Shown here piece by piece: positions 11,641-22,716 of a stretch of 64,000 nt of DNA. Every line of letters begins with the position of its first letter. Positions within the stretch are counted from its first letter, which is position 1. The position numbers were made by a program, and so were the translations under genes. The notes beneath the pieces were generated by a model. It had not been told where the DNA came from. It made no database searches and was given only the letters and a program-made list of their open reading frames with translations. The DNA comes from Mesorhabditis belari (taxonomy: Eukaryota > Nematoda > Chromadorea > Rhabditida > Rhabditidae), in contig CAUEEP010000735.1 in NCBI GenBank assembly GCA_958450365.1, positions 2,880,001 to 2,944,000 on the forward strand, given 5' to 3'.

Positions 11641-11649
11641 CCCTGCTAA

Positions 11650-12205
11650 AATTTGCTCTGTTGTTGTTCACTTTGACTTCCTTTGTTTTAAAAGCATACT
11701 GGTAGCTAAATGAGATGCTATTATGAGATTGTGACTATTTATTTAGTGCTGACTAACATATTGTGCTTGTAATTAACTTTTTGACCTATTGCTACTACTT
11801 CTTTTGGTACTTATGGGTTTTACCCACTGCAGATTTAAGCACTTGACTAAACAAAGGTTTAAACCTTTGTTAAAAAGCTAAACTAAGAAGGGCATAGGCC
11901 TTTCTTAGTTTAGCTTAGTCTTCATGTAAATAAGTCTTTATGTAGCTGAAATTCTTAGCTTAACTTTTTCTGTGATCTTTTTAAGCCTCTTAGTCTTCTC
12001 AGGGAGAATTTTCTTGTAAACTTAGCATTTAGCTAGATGCTTTTACTAGATGGAAATTTGCTGATTTGGTAATTTGCAAATTCTAAGCTAAGGCAACTTT
12101 GCTAAATGCTAAATAACAAAATAATTAAGCTAAATTTAGCAAAATTAACTTTACTTCTTGTTGATTTCTTGTATTCTGAAGTGTTCTGAAGATTCATAAA
12201 GCTTT
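11650..12205. other. No gene recognised
   Basis: AT-rich sequence with short taagctaa-type words but no exon, RNA gene or clear repeat array. Confidence 0.5.
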
Positions 12206-12210
12206 ATGAG

Positions 12211-12438
12211 TCAACAAACAGCTATTTGGAAGAGAATTTTGACTTTAAACCAATCTCTCAAATGTTTTTTTTGAAGCTTTTGCATTCCAGCTTCCATATA
12301 GTTCGCGAAATATTCCCGTTTGATCTTGGCAAAAACGGCTGAACTATCTTTCTTGATATTCTCATTGATACTCTTCACAAAAATGTCGGCTTTGATTTGA
12401 CTTTTATCTTGATCCCGGATACTTTTATTGAAATAAAT
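12211..12438 (-). pseudogene. Orphan coding-like ORF, 75 codons, unrecognised
   Basis: A stop-free minus-strand frame without a start codon at its head reads ...SIRDQDKSQIKADIFV... and ...KIKREYFANYMEAG... and ends at TGA 12211-12213. Its balanced, charged composition (K, D, E, A, Q) differs from the repeat-derived frames elsewhere in the window. There is no convincing acceptor upstream, nor neighbouring exons. It may be an isolated exon, a gene relic or a piece of a transposon protein; I do not recognise the family. Confidence 0.35.
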
Positions 12439-12439
12439 T

Positions 12440-13320
12440 TATTAACCCTTTTAGAACATCCTTCTGATCAGAATTAGCAAAAAAATTTGTTAAATTTAGC
12501 TAAATTTAGCAGTTGATCAGCAACAGGACGAAAATGGATTACACAAAATCACTTATTTAGTAAAAGCCTAATAACTAATCAATAGCTAAATCTTAAAAAT
12601 AAAGTTTGCTTTATTGGAAAGCTAGTTTCATTTCAAAATCTTACTTTAGTGACTTTAAAATGCTCACCACTATTCCCCTTTCCTGTATCCGACACCATTG
12701 GAATGGATTAACCCAAGCTTTCTCCATTTTCCTTTTCTTTTCTCATTTCAAGTACCCTCTCAACCTAATGAGATGTTATGAGGGTGAGTGGAGGATAAGT
12801 GGACGTATGCTAATCACAAGATGCTCACTTAGGCCTAAAACTTTTCTGATTTTACTAAGAAGTTATTAAACAAGATCTAGTAGAACATCTAGTAGAAATC
12901 TTCAAAACTTTCTATTTCAAGTTCTAGAGAAAAGCTCATAAATTCACTTGGTTGCTTTTTGTAATTGTGTTTTCAAAAGGGAATGGGAAAAATCCAGATT
13001 CCCCTCTTTTACATCCAAAATATTTCCAAATAGCCAAGTTCAATTATTCCTTTACTCTTTGAGTCTTGAAAAGTTACTTAGTTGAAAAAGTTGGAAAGCT
13101 ATAGCCAAGATATTTATCAATTAATGTACAACACTTTTTCTGTTAAAGTTTACTTTATCTTGTCAAGAATGGCAGGGTAAAGATGCCAAAAAAAGTACTT
13201 GTATTTATAGAATTTATCTTATTTTGACAAAAACTGCTTTGTGAATTGATGACTTTGCTGTATTCCGTGAAATTTTACTTGAAAATTTGCTTTCTCGTTA
13301 TCTTTTTAAAGGAAATTTCT
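12440..13320. other. No gene recognised
   Basis: AT-rich intergenic DNA. A plus-strand 87-codon frame at 12606-12869 has no motif or splice context supporting it. Confidence 0.5.
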
Positions 13321-13348
13321 TCTCAATGGCTTGGCTAACGCTAATTTG

Positions 13349-14400
13349 GCCTTTCTCGAAAGCAGAAAGCGGTTTCCAACAACCAATTATCTAAAAAATA
13401 AAATATTTTGACATGCATATCTATCGAAATTCAGTTCTGGAATTCACAGAATCCAATGACATGGCTTTCACCTCATTGCTTGACTTCCCATAAATATTGT
13501 TGACAATTTGTCGCTTTGATTTTGGTCTTCGACGACTTCTAGGAGCCGAATTGCCATTGTTTCTCAAGTAGTTGTGAACAGAGTCTGGTGCAAGCTTTAA
13601 AAAATGGCGATTTCCCTGGTCGATTCACTGTTTGCATGTCGAGTATCAATTTAGCCTTTCTCGTAAGCAGAAAGCGTTTTTCAATGACCCATTATCTAAA
13701 ACTAAAAGTTAAATAACATTGAATGAAGAAAGAATGCAAAAACATTAACAATTAACAATTCACAGGATCCAATGGCATGGCTTTCACCACATTTATCGAC
13801 TTTCCGTGAATATTGTTGACAATTCGTCGCTTTGCTTGAGCGTAAGCTTTGATTTTGGTCTTCGATGGCTTCTAGAAGTTGAGTTGCCATTGTTTTTCAA
13901 GTAGTTGTGAACAGAGTTTGGTGCAAGCTTTAAAAAAACGGCGATTTCCTTGGTCGATTCACATGTCGGGCATCAATTTGGCATTTCTTGTAAGCAGAAA
14001 GCGGTTTCAAATGAACCATTATCTAAAACTAAAATTTAAATAACATTTAATGAATAAAAAATGCAAGAATATTAAGAAAACAATTCACAGGATCCAATCA
14101 CATAGCTTTCACCTCATTTATCGACTTCCCATGAATATTGTTAACAATTTGTCGCTTTGCTTAAGCGTAAGCTTTGGCTTTGGTCTTCGATGGCTTCTAG
14201 GAGTTGAGTTGCAATTGTTTTTCAAGTAGTTGTGAACAGAGTTTGGTGCAAGCTTTTCCCTTTGTTTTGCAGTTGCAGCTTCGCAAAAACGGCGATTTCC
14301 CTAATCGATTCACCGTTTGTATGTCGGGCATCAATTTGGTATTTCTTGTAAGTAGAAAGCGTTTTTCTATGACCCATTATCTAAAAATAAAAGTTAAATA
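13349..14400 (-). pseudogene. Four tandem degraded copies of a Tc3/Tc1-like helix-turn-helix segment
   Basis: Units begin at about 13349, 13652, 13979 and 14337 (period 303-358 bp; last one partial). On the minus strand pieces of different units read LSAYKKYQIDARHTNGESI and LAPNSVHNYLKNNG followed by an R/K-rich PKSK linker. This order (HTH beginning LS...Q.D, second helix with YLKN, basic linker) is that of the DNA-binding N-terminus of Tc3-type transposases. Frames shift between and within units and no DDE domain follows, so nothing intact is encoded. The family assignment rests on pattern recognition only. Confidence 0.45.
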
Positions 14401-14409
14401 ACATTTAAT

Positions 14410-15120
14410 AAAGAAACAATACAAGAATATTAAGAATTAACAAGAACAAACAAATATTAACAAGAAAATAAAAAGACAATAGATTTACCAAGAGTTTGAA
14501 AGGCTCCAAAGGGAAGCAGCTACTATTAGACCCGTTTGCCAGATGGCGAGCGATTGGGCGCGCGCAGAAAGAACACCTCGCTAGTCATATTATGAGTTCT
14601 TATTTTCGTAACTTTTTAGCTTTGCATCATTTAAAGTAAAGCTTTTTTCTAAAAAGAATTGTTTTAAAGACCTTTGAGTTGTCAGTTTACAACTTACAAA
14701 TAGAAATCTCATTGTCAGTTTCAAATTAATCAATTCTAACTTCATTCCCTTTGAAATTTCAAGCTCAAGGCATTCCAATTCCAGATTTTGCACCAGAAAG
14801 CCATCTATTTTCATATTCTCTTTGAATATTTCCTTTCTTTTTCCTTTTTCAGATTCCCCCGCATCATCCCCCGTTGTGATCCCCTTCTCCTCCTTTCCTC
14901 CTTTCCCACTTTCCCCCTCCTAACCCTAATTTGCATATTTCACCATTTTCACCACTCTTCTCAAACAGAAATACTGAAAAGCAACATTATTTTGCTTTTA
15001 AATAAGCATGCTATTCTTTTCCTGAGTAGAATGAATGGTTCATAGCTTTTTGGAGCTTTCAAAGCTTTCTGGAGCTCTCAAACCTTTTTGGCTTCATCCT
15101 GAACTGGCTTAGCTTTTGAC
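14410..15120. other. No gene recognised
   Basis: Intergenic sequence with a C-rich pyrimidine stretch at about 14855-14925. Short frames at 14590-14814 and 14788-15045 have no recognisable features. Confidence 0.45.
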
Positions 15121-15128
15121 TTGACTTA

Positions 15129-15234
15129 CAAACAAGTAAGTAAACAAACAAGTAAGTAAACAAACAAGTAAGTAAACAAACAAGTAAGTAAACAAACAAG
15201 TAAGTAAACAAACAAGTAAGTAAACAAACAAGTT
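15129..15234. repeat. 16-bp minisatellite AAGTAAGTAAACAAAC
   Basis: Seven nearly perfect copies. Confidence 0.92.
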
Positions 15235-16035
15235 TATTGGTTTATTTACTCAACTTACTAGCTTATTGGCTTGAAATTTTGAATTAGAAAGGTTTACCTG
15301 AATTTCCAAAAGGTTTACCTGAATCTCCAAAAGGTTTACCTGAATTCTGGCTTGATCCTAGACTTGCCAGAGTCAGGTTTAATCCGAGCCAAATTTCACT
15401 ATACAAAGCTTTACTTTAAAGTACTGTACTTTAAAGCCAACACTTGGTTGACTGCCATGGTTGACTGGCTGAGCCTTGTATCTTAGTCGGAAGGCCAAGG
15501 TTTGCTGATCAAATCTTGCTTCATATCAAACCCTCATTTCAAAATCCTTTTATTTACATCCTTCATAACAAACCTTCATTTCAAATCCTTTTATTTACAA
15601 TTCGCATCAATATTCCCTGTACGAATACAACTTTTCAATGAGGAAAAAGATGAGAGAAAAGATATTCAATGAAAAGGAAAAGAAGACATCGATGTTTACG
15701 ATCGTTCTTCTTTCGTTTCTCATCTCTTTGAGCATTTAGCTCTCTTTAGATGCAAGAGAAATGATACTCAGTTATTGAAAGGGGAAATGGGTGTACAGAA
15801 TGATTCCCACGAGATTTTAGAATAGATTTCTCTCTGATAATAGAGAAATATTGTTATGCTTTCATTTATAATAATTAGGCTTTTTTGTAAAGAATGTTAA
15901 ATCAAAAATATCTGATTTCTAATGCTTTTTCGTATTTTTTTTGAAAATTATTTATTTATAAATTATTTATATTGAAATTATTTTTGAAAATTACTTTTCA
16001 TTGCCGTCTTGCCACCGAACACTGTTAATGCCAAA
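15235..16035. other. No gene recognised
   Basis: Short local repeats (aaaggtttacctgaat at 15288-15345) in otherwise featureless AT-rich DNA. Confidence 0.5.
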
Positions 16036-16041
16036 ACGGCA

Positions 16042-16368
16042 AATCCCTGAGCTGTTCGTCTGTCCGTCTGCCCGTCTGTTCGTCTGTCCGTCTGTCCTGC
16101 TGTTCGTCTGTCCGTCTGTTCGTCTGTCCGTCTGCCCGTCTGTTCGTCTGTCCGTCTGTTCGTCTGTCCGTCTGTCCTGCTGTTCGTCTGTCCGTCTGTT
16201 CGTCTGTTCGTCTGTTCGTCTGTTCGTCTGTCCGTCTGTTCGTCTATCCGTCTATCCGTCTGTCCTTCTGTTGGTCTGTCCGTCTGCCCGTCTGTTCGTC
16301 TGTCCGTCTGTTCGTCTGTCCGTCTGTCCGTCTGTCCGTCTGTCCGTCTGTTCGTCTGTCCTTCTTAT
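16042..16368. repeat. 8-bp array CGTCTGTC/CGTCTGTT
   Basis: About forty octamers, cgtctgt(c/t) with occasional cctgctgt variants. The 8-bp period gives a 24-bp coding period (RLSVCPSV-like), so a long open frame appears; this is not a gene. Confidence 0.92.
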
Positions 16369-16440
16369 TTAGAATTTTAGAATCAAGTAAAACAATCTTA
16401 TTTAGAATTTTTCTAAAGTTTACTTTTGAAATTTGATAAA

Positions 16441-16464
16441 ATCACTTTCTTTCTTTCTTCCTTC

Positions 16465-16505
<41 letters not shown>

Positions 16506-16515
16506 TTCCTTTCCT

Positions 16516-16562
<47 letters not shown>
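16441..16562. repeat. (CTTT)n microsatellite
   Basis: About thirty tetramers with two short cttcctt interruptions. Confidence 0.95.
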
Positions 16563-16889
16563 AGACTTTCTTAAACAATTCTTTTAATTAGATTTTTTTT
16601 AGACGATAGATTTTTCGATGTTAAACTTTATTTTAACATTTCTAACTCTTGAACTTATCTAAGTCTCTTATTCTTCAATTTTCTTCAATCTTAAGCTCTT
16701 GTTCTTCAATTTTCTTTTAAAATTTCACTATAGCTTAGCTTTTCTGATTCATTTTTTTTCATAAACTTTCGAAAATTGATAACAGCGAAAAGAAAAGAAA
16801 AGAAAAGGGTTTAAAAAAGGAAATTCTCTATCGATTTGTTCAAAAAAATGAGAACTTATTTGATTTTCATTTGATTTTTGATTTCAAAT

Positions 16890-18052
16890 CTAAACTAAAG
16901 CCAACTTTTACTATTCTTAGATAGAATTTTCCCGTTTTTGATCATCAAAAAATCATGTCGCGAGGTTTATTTTTCCTTTTTCAAACTTTTTCCTTTTTTC
17001 TTTTTCTTTCCTACCTGAAACAATCAAAATAAAACGACGAATTGGCAAATATTTTACTCCACAAAGCTACAATAGCATCTAGCTTTGAAGAGAGGCTTTA
17101 AAAGAAAGCTTTAAAAGAAAGCTTTAAAAGAAAGCTTTCATCGGGAAAGAGTCAAGAATCGAGCGAAATTTGTCTATCAGAAGGATTTTTCGATCTAAAG
17201 AATTTGTCTATCAGAAGAATTTGTGCAAATCTAAGTTCTTTAACAAAAAATCTTCTAGATTCTTCAAAAATCTAAGTTCTTTAACAAAAAACCTTCTAGA
17301 TTCTATAATCCCAATGAAAATTGAGGCTTAAACTAATTCTTAGAAAGTTCATTAGTGAAACTTGTGATTTAAACAATGAATTTCACTGTCTAGTTTCGAT
17401 TTTTATCATTTTGATAGTCAAGGACACGTTTAAAATGGTTTAAAATGGTTTTCCAGGTTTCTTTTCCTTAGAATTCTTTGTGCTAAGGTGAATCTACTGC
17501 TCAAGGGCAATATTTTCCTTTTTTTTAAGCTACTTTTTGATTTTAAAGGCTCTAATAGCAAAATTTTGTGATTTAAAAGATTTTTTACTTTGCAAAGGCT
17601 TTGCTGCTTTAAAGGCTTTGCTGCTTTAAAGGCTTTGCTTTTAATTCACAAAAATCTTTATAATAAATCAAGAACCAAATGCTTTTACTCCCAGATTTTC
17701 AATTAAAGCTCTGTTTCTGAAGATTGAGCTTTGTTTTCTTTGAGCTTTGTTTTCTTTGAGCTTTGTTTCTGAAATAAACAATTTACTCTATCAAAAACAA
17801 CAAGAAATTGAGCTCAAACTCAAACTAAAACTCAATGAAAGCTTTCATCGGAAAAGAAAAGCCAAACTAAAGCTAAACTAAAGCCAACTTTTACTATTCT
17901 TATATAGAATTCTCCCGTTTTTGATCATCAAAAAATCATGTCGTTCGGCTTATTTTTGCTTTTTCAAACTTTTTCCTTTTTCCTTTCTCTTTCCTACCTG
18001 AAACAATCAAAATAAAACGACAAACTGGCAAATATTTTACTCCATAAAGCTT
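16890..18052. repeat. Insertion of a duplicated segment bracketed by ~175-bp direct repeats
   Basis: Flanking copies lie at 16892-17066 and about 17876-18052; both contain 'tttttgatcatcaaaaaatc' and 'cctacctgaaacaatcaaaa' and are over 90% alike by eye. Between them, 17068-17835 is a second copy of 10437-11110. The arrangement reads as one insertion event with a long target duplication. No gene is seen in it. Confidence 0.8.
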
Positions 18053-18055
18053 GGA

Positions 18056-18182
18056 ATCCATAAATAACGCTTAAAATTGATAAATAAAGCTTGAAATTCA
18101 TCAATAAAGCTTAAAATTGATAAATAAAGCTTGAAATTCATCAATAAAGCTTAAAATTCATAAATAAAGCTTAAAATCAACC
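18056..18182. repeat. 18-bp minisatellite ATAAAGCTTAAAATTGAT
   Basis: Seven units alternating ataaagcttaaaatt and ataaagcttgaaatt. Confidence 0.88.
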
Positions 18183-18365
18183 TTTTCTTTAACCTTTTCT
18201 TTAACTTTATCTTTCTTTAACTCTTTTCTTTTTCTTTTTAAAAGTTTTAAACTTATTTTCAGCATTATTTTGCTTATTTTTCTTGTTTTTATTCAATCAA
18301 AAGCATAAAATTTAAATATTTTCTATAAATCGAAAGATTTAAATCAATTTCATCTGCTAAAGCTT

Positions 18366-19040
18366 TAAATAAAAAAATTTAGATCAATTTAAATCAATTT
18401 AAATCAATTTAAATCAATTTAAATCAATTTAAATCAATTTAAATCAATTTAAATCAATTTAAATCAATTTAAATCAATTTAAATCAATTTAAATCAATTT
18501 AAATCAATTTAAATCAATTTAAATCAATTTAAATCAATTTAAATCAATTTAAATCAATTTAAATCAATTTAAATCAATTTAAATCAATTCTAAATCAATT
18601 TAAATCAATTTAAATCAATTCTAAATCAATTTAAATCAATTCTAAATCAATTTAAATCAATTCTAAATCAATTTAAATCAATTTAAATCAATTTAAATCA
18701 ATTTAAATCAATTTAAATCAATTTAAATCAATTTAAATCAATTTAAATCAATTTAAATCAATTTAAATCAATTCTAAATCAATTCTAAATCAATTTAAAT
18801 CAATTCTAAATCAATTTAAATCAATTTAAATCAATTTAAATCAATTTAAATCAATTTAAATCAATTTAAATCAATTTAAATCAATTTAAATCAATTTAAA
18901 TCAATTTAAATCAATTTAAATCAATTTAAATCAATTTAAATCAATTTAAATCAATTTAAATCAATTTAAATCAATTTAAATCAATTTAAATCAATTTAAA
19001 TCAATTTAAATCAATTCTAAATCAATTCTAAATCAATTTT
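18366..19040. repeat. 10-bp satellite AAATCAATTT, about 65 copies
   Basis: A 675-bp nearly homogeneous array of aaatcaattt, with sporadic 11-bp variants (aaatcaattct). Each unit is close to one helical turn and places A-tracts in phase. Confidence 0.95.
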
Positions 19041-19066
19041 GAATCCTTCTTTAAAGCTTTCTTTAA

Positions 19067-19777
19067 CCCATTCGAAACCGCAGCGTTTTTTCTTTTTTTT
19101 CGTCTACGGACCAAGCCCTTTTTTGAGATTTTTGGCTCCGAAGCAGTTTATTTATGGTTGGAAAGATGTAAGAGAGCCTCCTACACCATTTATTTTTGAT
19201 GAAGAACGATTTGGATTTGACTTCAGTACTTTTCAAGATCCTATCGATTATTGTTCTTATTTTATCGACAACAATATTTTAATAGGCGAACCTAATAAAC
19301 ATGGAAAAAGGAAAACAAACTGGCAGGATTTCGATGCAAAATCTTTCAAGCTCTTGCTGGCTTCAAATGGGAATCGTCAAATTATCGAGGATTCGTGACT
19401 ACTGGAGTAGCAGGCCTGGATTAGGAGGATTTTCCCACATGTCCCACATTATGTCAAGAGCAAAATTTGAATCTATTCTTCGCAACCTGCGTTTTTGTGA
19501 TAATGAACTGAATTCTGCAGGAGATCGGCTTTATAAGATTAGAGCTATTATGGAACATTTCAATGCAAAACCAGAGACTGCATTGATTCCGGGTAAATAT
19601 GAAACATCTTTTTTGCCCACGTAATTTGTAGATCTGCTACAATTGGAATATACATGTAATGCTGAAAAACAGCAAAAAAAAGCAATTAATTGAATGAAAA
19701 TAGCTCAATTAACGCTGCAGCGAATAATTGCTGCAGCGGTCCGTTCCTGAGTTTTTGCTGCAGAAGTTTCGAATGGG
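19067..19777 (+). mobile_element. piggyBac-like element flanked by TTAA
   Basis: Left end TTAA (19063-19066) then CCCATTCGAAAC; right end GTTTCGAATGGG then TTAA (19778-19781). TTAA target sites and CCC...GGG terminal inverted repeats are the signature of piggyBac transposons. Subterminal CTGCAG motifs cluster near the right end. The 711-bp element retains part of a transposase frame (separate entry) and lacks the catalytic region, so it is non-autonomous. It sits directly beside the aaatcaattt array. Confidence 0.88.
19139..19624 (+). pseudogene. piggyBac transposase N-terminal fragment, frameshifted
   Basis: One frame (19139-19396) carries FIFDEERFGFDFSTF and DPIDYCSYFID; a second frame (about 19340-19624) continues with MGIVKLSRIRDYW, HIMSRAKFESILRNLRFCDN and DRLYKIRAIMEHFNAKPE. 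These blocks occur in this order in the N-terminal half of piggyBac transposases (the MGI..LP...DYW and IMSR.RF..ILR..HF.D motifs). A frameshift near 19340-19390 separates them. The frame ends shortly after ALIPGKYETS, before the catalytic aspartates, so no activity is expected. Confidence 0.85.
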
Positions 19778-19803
19778 TTAAGCTTTGTTTTATTGTTTTT
19801 TTA

Positions 19804-20009
19804 AAAATGATCTTTATCTTGAAGCTCTAGTGGTATTCTTGGCGACTTTAGCAAAAAGCAAACGTTATCTGTGCTACTTTATTACATTCATTATATTGTG
19901 TTGCTTTTTTATCGGCCCTTTTCGTGTTATTTGTATGAATTGATGTGTATTAAATCTTAAAACTAAATTATTTCAGCTCCTGAATAAAGTATCTATATAT
20001 ATAGATAGC
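19804..20009 (+). mobile_element. 5'-truncated LINE 3' end, copy 1
   Basis: Shares 'cttgaagctctagtggt', 'aaaaagcaaacgttatctgt', 'tgttgcttttttatcggccc' and 'gaataaagtat' with 34838-35197, and like it ends in a short TA-rich tail (atatatatag). Only the 3' untranslated part and a few terminal codons remain. Confidence 0.7.
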
Positions 20010-20044
20010 CAAGACAGCTCAAAGCCAAGAAATTTGAGCTTAAA

Positions 20045-20682
20045 GTTGGATTGTTATTGGCAAATAGCTTTATTAAGCATTTGATTTATTAAGCTCTCGC
20101 TTTATTAAGCATTTGCTTTACTAAGCTTTATTAAGCTATAGCTTTATTAAACACTAGCGGTTCCAATACGGTTCCAATACGGTTCCTATTTTGATTCAAT
20201 AAGGTTCCAATACGGTTCCAATACGGTTCCAATACGGTTCCAATACCTTTCCAATACGGTTCCAATACCGATCCAATACGGTTCCAATACGGTTTCTATT
20301 TGGTTTCTATTTGGTTTCTATTTAGTTTCTATTAAATAATAGCTTTATTAAGCAATAGCTTTATTAAGCTATGGCTTTATTAAGCAATAGCTTTATTAAA
20401 CATTAGCGGTTCCAATACGGTTCCTATTTTGATTCAATAAGGTTCCAATACGGTTCCAATACGATTTCTATTTGGTTTCTATTAAGCAATAGCTTTATTA
20501 AGCTATGGCTTTATTAAGCAATAGCTTTATTAAGCTATAGCTTTATTAAACACTAGCTCTTCCTATACGGTTCCTATTTTGATTCAATAAGGTTCCAATA
20601 CGGTTTCTATTTGGTTTCTATTTGGTTTCTATTAAACAATAGCTTTACTAAACAATAGCTTTATTAAACAATAGCTTTAAGC
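20045..20682. repeat. Composite minisatellite: AGCTTTATTAAGCAAT and GGTTCCAATAC units
   Basis: Three rounds of an alternating pattern: agctttattaagc(a/t)at units, then ggttccaatac(g) units, then 'ggtttctattt'. The ggttccaatac unit reappears on the opposite strand at 39310-39470. Confidence 0.88.
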
Positions 20683-20689
20683 TGCAAGT

Positions 20690-21240
20690 TTTTAGAAATT
20701 CCTGGATTTTCATACGAGCTCTCGTTCTTAAATTCATCACCATCTTGAACTGAAAACATTGAGAAAAAGAGTAAAGAGAGACGAAAAGCCGATGTTTGCC
20801 ATCCATTGCGTATCTTTTTTGGAGTAGAGAGTGCGGAAGAAGAAACGGGAAAAGCGGAAAGATCCCCTCAAAAAAGAGTCGGCCACATGAGAGTCGGCTT
20901 TCTTTTTCTTTTCTCTCAAATCATGCCCACTACCCGTAAACCAACCCCCATTTTCCTTAGTGATCTCGTTTTTTTTGAAAAGAAATAAACTTTACTTATT
21001 CATTTTTATTGCTTTAAAACTATCCTTAAAGGCTTTAAAGTTTAAAATTGAAATTGAAATAACAATAAATGGATGAATCTTTTCAAAAACTTGATCTTTT
21101 CACTTGATTTACTTTTAAAAGCTTAATCTTTTCACTTGATTCACTTTTTAAAACTTGATCTTTAATTCCTTGATCCTTAATTCCTTGATCCTTAATTCCT
21201 TGATTCACTTTATATCCTGAGCTATGGTTGACTGGTTGAG
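20690..21240. other. No gene recognised
   Basis: AT-rich sequence with minor ttgatccttaattcc repeats at 21150-21205. Overlapping 60-codon frames on both strands near 20737-20988 are unsupported. Confidence 0.5.
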
Positions 21241-21242
21241 TC

Positions 21243-21328
21243 CTTTATCTTACAAGAAGCCAGGCAAGGCAAGGCAAGTGAGGCAAGGCAAGTCAGGCAA
21301 GGCAAGTGAGGCAATGCAAGTGAGGCAA
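21243..21328. repeat. Short array GGCAAGGCAAGTGA
   Basis: Six variable copies of ggcaa(g/t)gcaagt(g/c)a. Confidence 0.85.
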
Positions 21329-21329
21329 T

Positions 21330-21850
21330 TCAGGATTAACCTGGGTCAATCTACCCCTAGATGTTTCCCCAAATAGCAGCCTAAAGTCTAGATATAATGC
21401 AACGCTTGCACCGTAGCGCCTGTAGCATTTCTATCGCAAATTTTTGTACCATATTCCCTGTGGGGTTTCATAAAATGGTTGTACCAGATTTTAACGTCAT
21501 TCAATCAGTTCAGTTCGCCCTGTTCGTCATTCAGAACACCTATCGAACATGGAGAACCCAATATTGTATTCAGTTTTTGCTTATATTCAAAAACACGCAA
21601 GAAAAACGTGTTCAAAGTTTGGGTCTCAGGAAATCGTGCCTTGGACTTATAAAGACTGTTTTCCAACCATCCAAATGTAGCAAAATGGCTTGGTAATTGC
21701 GCTCGTAATCTCTTTTTTGCGTCTTTTTGCGTTTTGACCGCTATTTTGGGTCCACTCCAGAAAAAAAACGATTGTTTTCTTTTGCAGAATTAACGAAAAT
21801 CATTTTATAGCTTCTAAATTGCTTTTTATCACTAATTACTTAAATTAATC
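21330..21850. other. Unassigned intergenic stretch
   Basis: A 99-codon plus-strand frame at 21397-21696 lacks recognisable motifs. On the minus strand the same stretch reads KPHREYGTKICDRNATGA..., which could be a decayed transposon protein, but I cannot support an assignment. Confidence 0.3.
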
Positions 21851-21971
21851 GGGGTATTAATCGCGGCCGGGTGACAATAAAAATTTTTTTACGGCAACCA
21901 CCTGTTTTTTTATTTTAATATCGCTGATTTTATTATAAAAAGAATAAAAATCACCCGGCTAGAGTGATTTG

Positions 21972-22250
21972 ATGGGTTTACAAATTTTTGGAGACACTGC
22001 AAGGCTTGGAGAAAAACAAGATCGTCACTCATCAGACACCTCAGCTAAAAGGCACCTATTTGAGAAAACTAAAACCACAAGCGACCACAAATGGAAAAAA
22101 GATCTAATTGTGTCAATTAAAGCGCTGAAGATGTCCTACGGTCGAGGAGATTCAGTCACTTCTGGTGAAGATGCGCTGGAAATTGATAAGATAGGAAGCC
22201 GATTTGTACTGCTGTACTTGAGCCGAACTGCTGTACTTGAGCGAAGATGA
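21972..22250 (+). CDS. Hypothetical ORF in left arm of foldback element
   Basis: The frame starts MGLQIFGDTARLGEKQ and continues HSSDTSAKRHLFEKTKTTSD, then KDLIVSIKALKMSYG and SGEDALEIDKIGSRF. About 79 residues match the right-arm ORF almost exactly. Near the end a small duplication (ctgctgtacttgagc...) throws this copy out of the acidic tail seen in the other arm, giving a changed C-terminus. I do not recognise the family; the Met start could be internal to a longer ancestral protein. Confidence 0.45.
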   Translation: MGLQIFGDTARLGEKQDRHSSDTSAKRHLFEKTKTTSDHKWKKDLIVSIKALKMSYGRGDSVTSGEDALEIDKIGSRFVLLYLSRTAVLERR

Positions 22251-22428
22251 AAGTGAGCAAGAGGAAGAATTATAGATTAACAATTTATTTTGGAAACTTG
22301 GCTTGGAGAAAAACAAGATCGTCACTCATCAGACACCTCAGCACAGTCTAGATCGATTGAATTTGAATTGCAGATAAATTTAAAAACAAAATAAAAAGCA
22401 CAAAAAACAATAAAAATAAATTGTTAAT

Positions 22429-22716
22429 CTATAATTCTTCCTCTTGCTCACTTTCATCTTCGCTCAAGTACAGCAGTTCCTCAAATCGGCTTCCTATCTT
22501 ATCAGTTTCCAGCGCATCTTCACCAGAAGTGACTGAATCTCCTCCACCGTAGGACATCTTCAGCGCTTTAATTGACACAATTAGATCTTTTTTCCATTTG
22601 TGGTCGCTTGTGGTTTTAGTTTTCTCAAATAGGTGCCTTTTAGCTGAGGTGTCTGATGAGTGACGATCTTGTTTTTCTCCAAGCCTTGCAGTGTCTCCAA
22701 AAATTTGTAAACCCAT
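22429..22716 (-). CDS. Hypothetical ORF in right arm of foldback element
   Basis: This is the better-preserved copy: MGLQIFGDTARLGEKQ...KDLIVSIKALKMSYG...FEELLYLSEDESEQEEEL, 95 residues, basic in the middle and strongly acidic at the C-terminus. The tail DESEQEEEL resembles the acidic ends of many nuclear or transposon-encoded proteins, but that is only compositional. Whether it is expressed is unknown; identical ORFs facing each other would produce complementary transcripts. Confidence 0.45.
   Translation of the reverse strand: MGLQIFGDTARLGEKQDRHSSDTSAKRHLFEKTKTTSDHKWKKDLIVSIKALKMSYGGGDSVTSGEDALETDKIGSRFEELLYLSEDESEQEEEL

Noticed and set aside
16001..16372. 123-codon Cys/Pro/Ser-rich frame resembling a cysteine-rich secreted protein
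   Set aside because: It is the CGTCTGTC octamer array read in frame; no signal peptide or varied cysteine spacing.
18366..19040. AAATCAATTT array as a replication origin
   Set aside because: The period and A/T content fit a plain satellite; no origin-specific feature can be recognised in a eukaryotic genome by eye.
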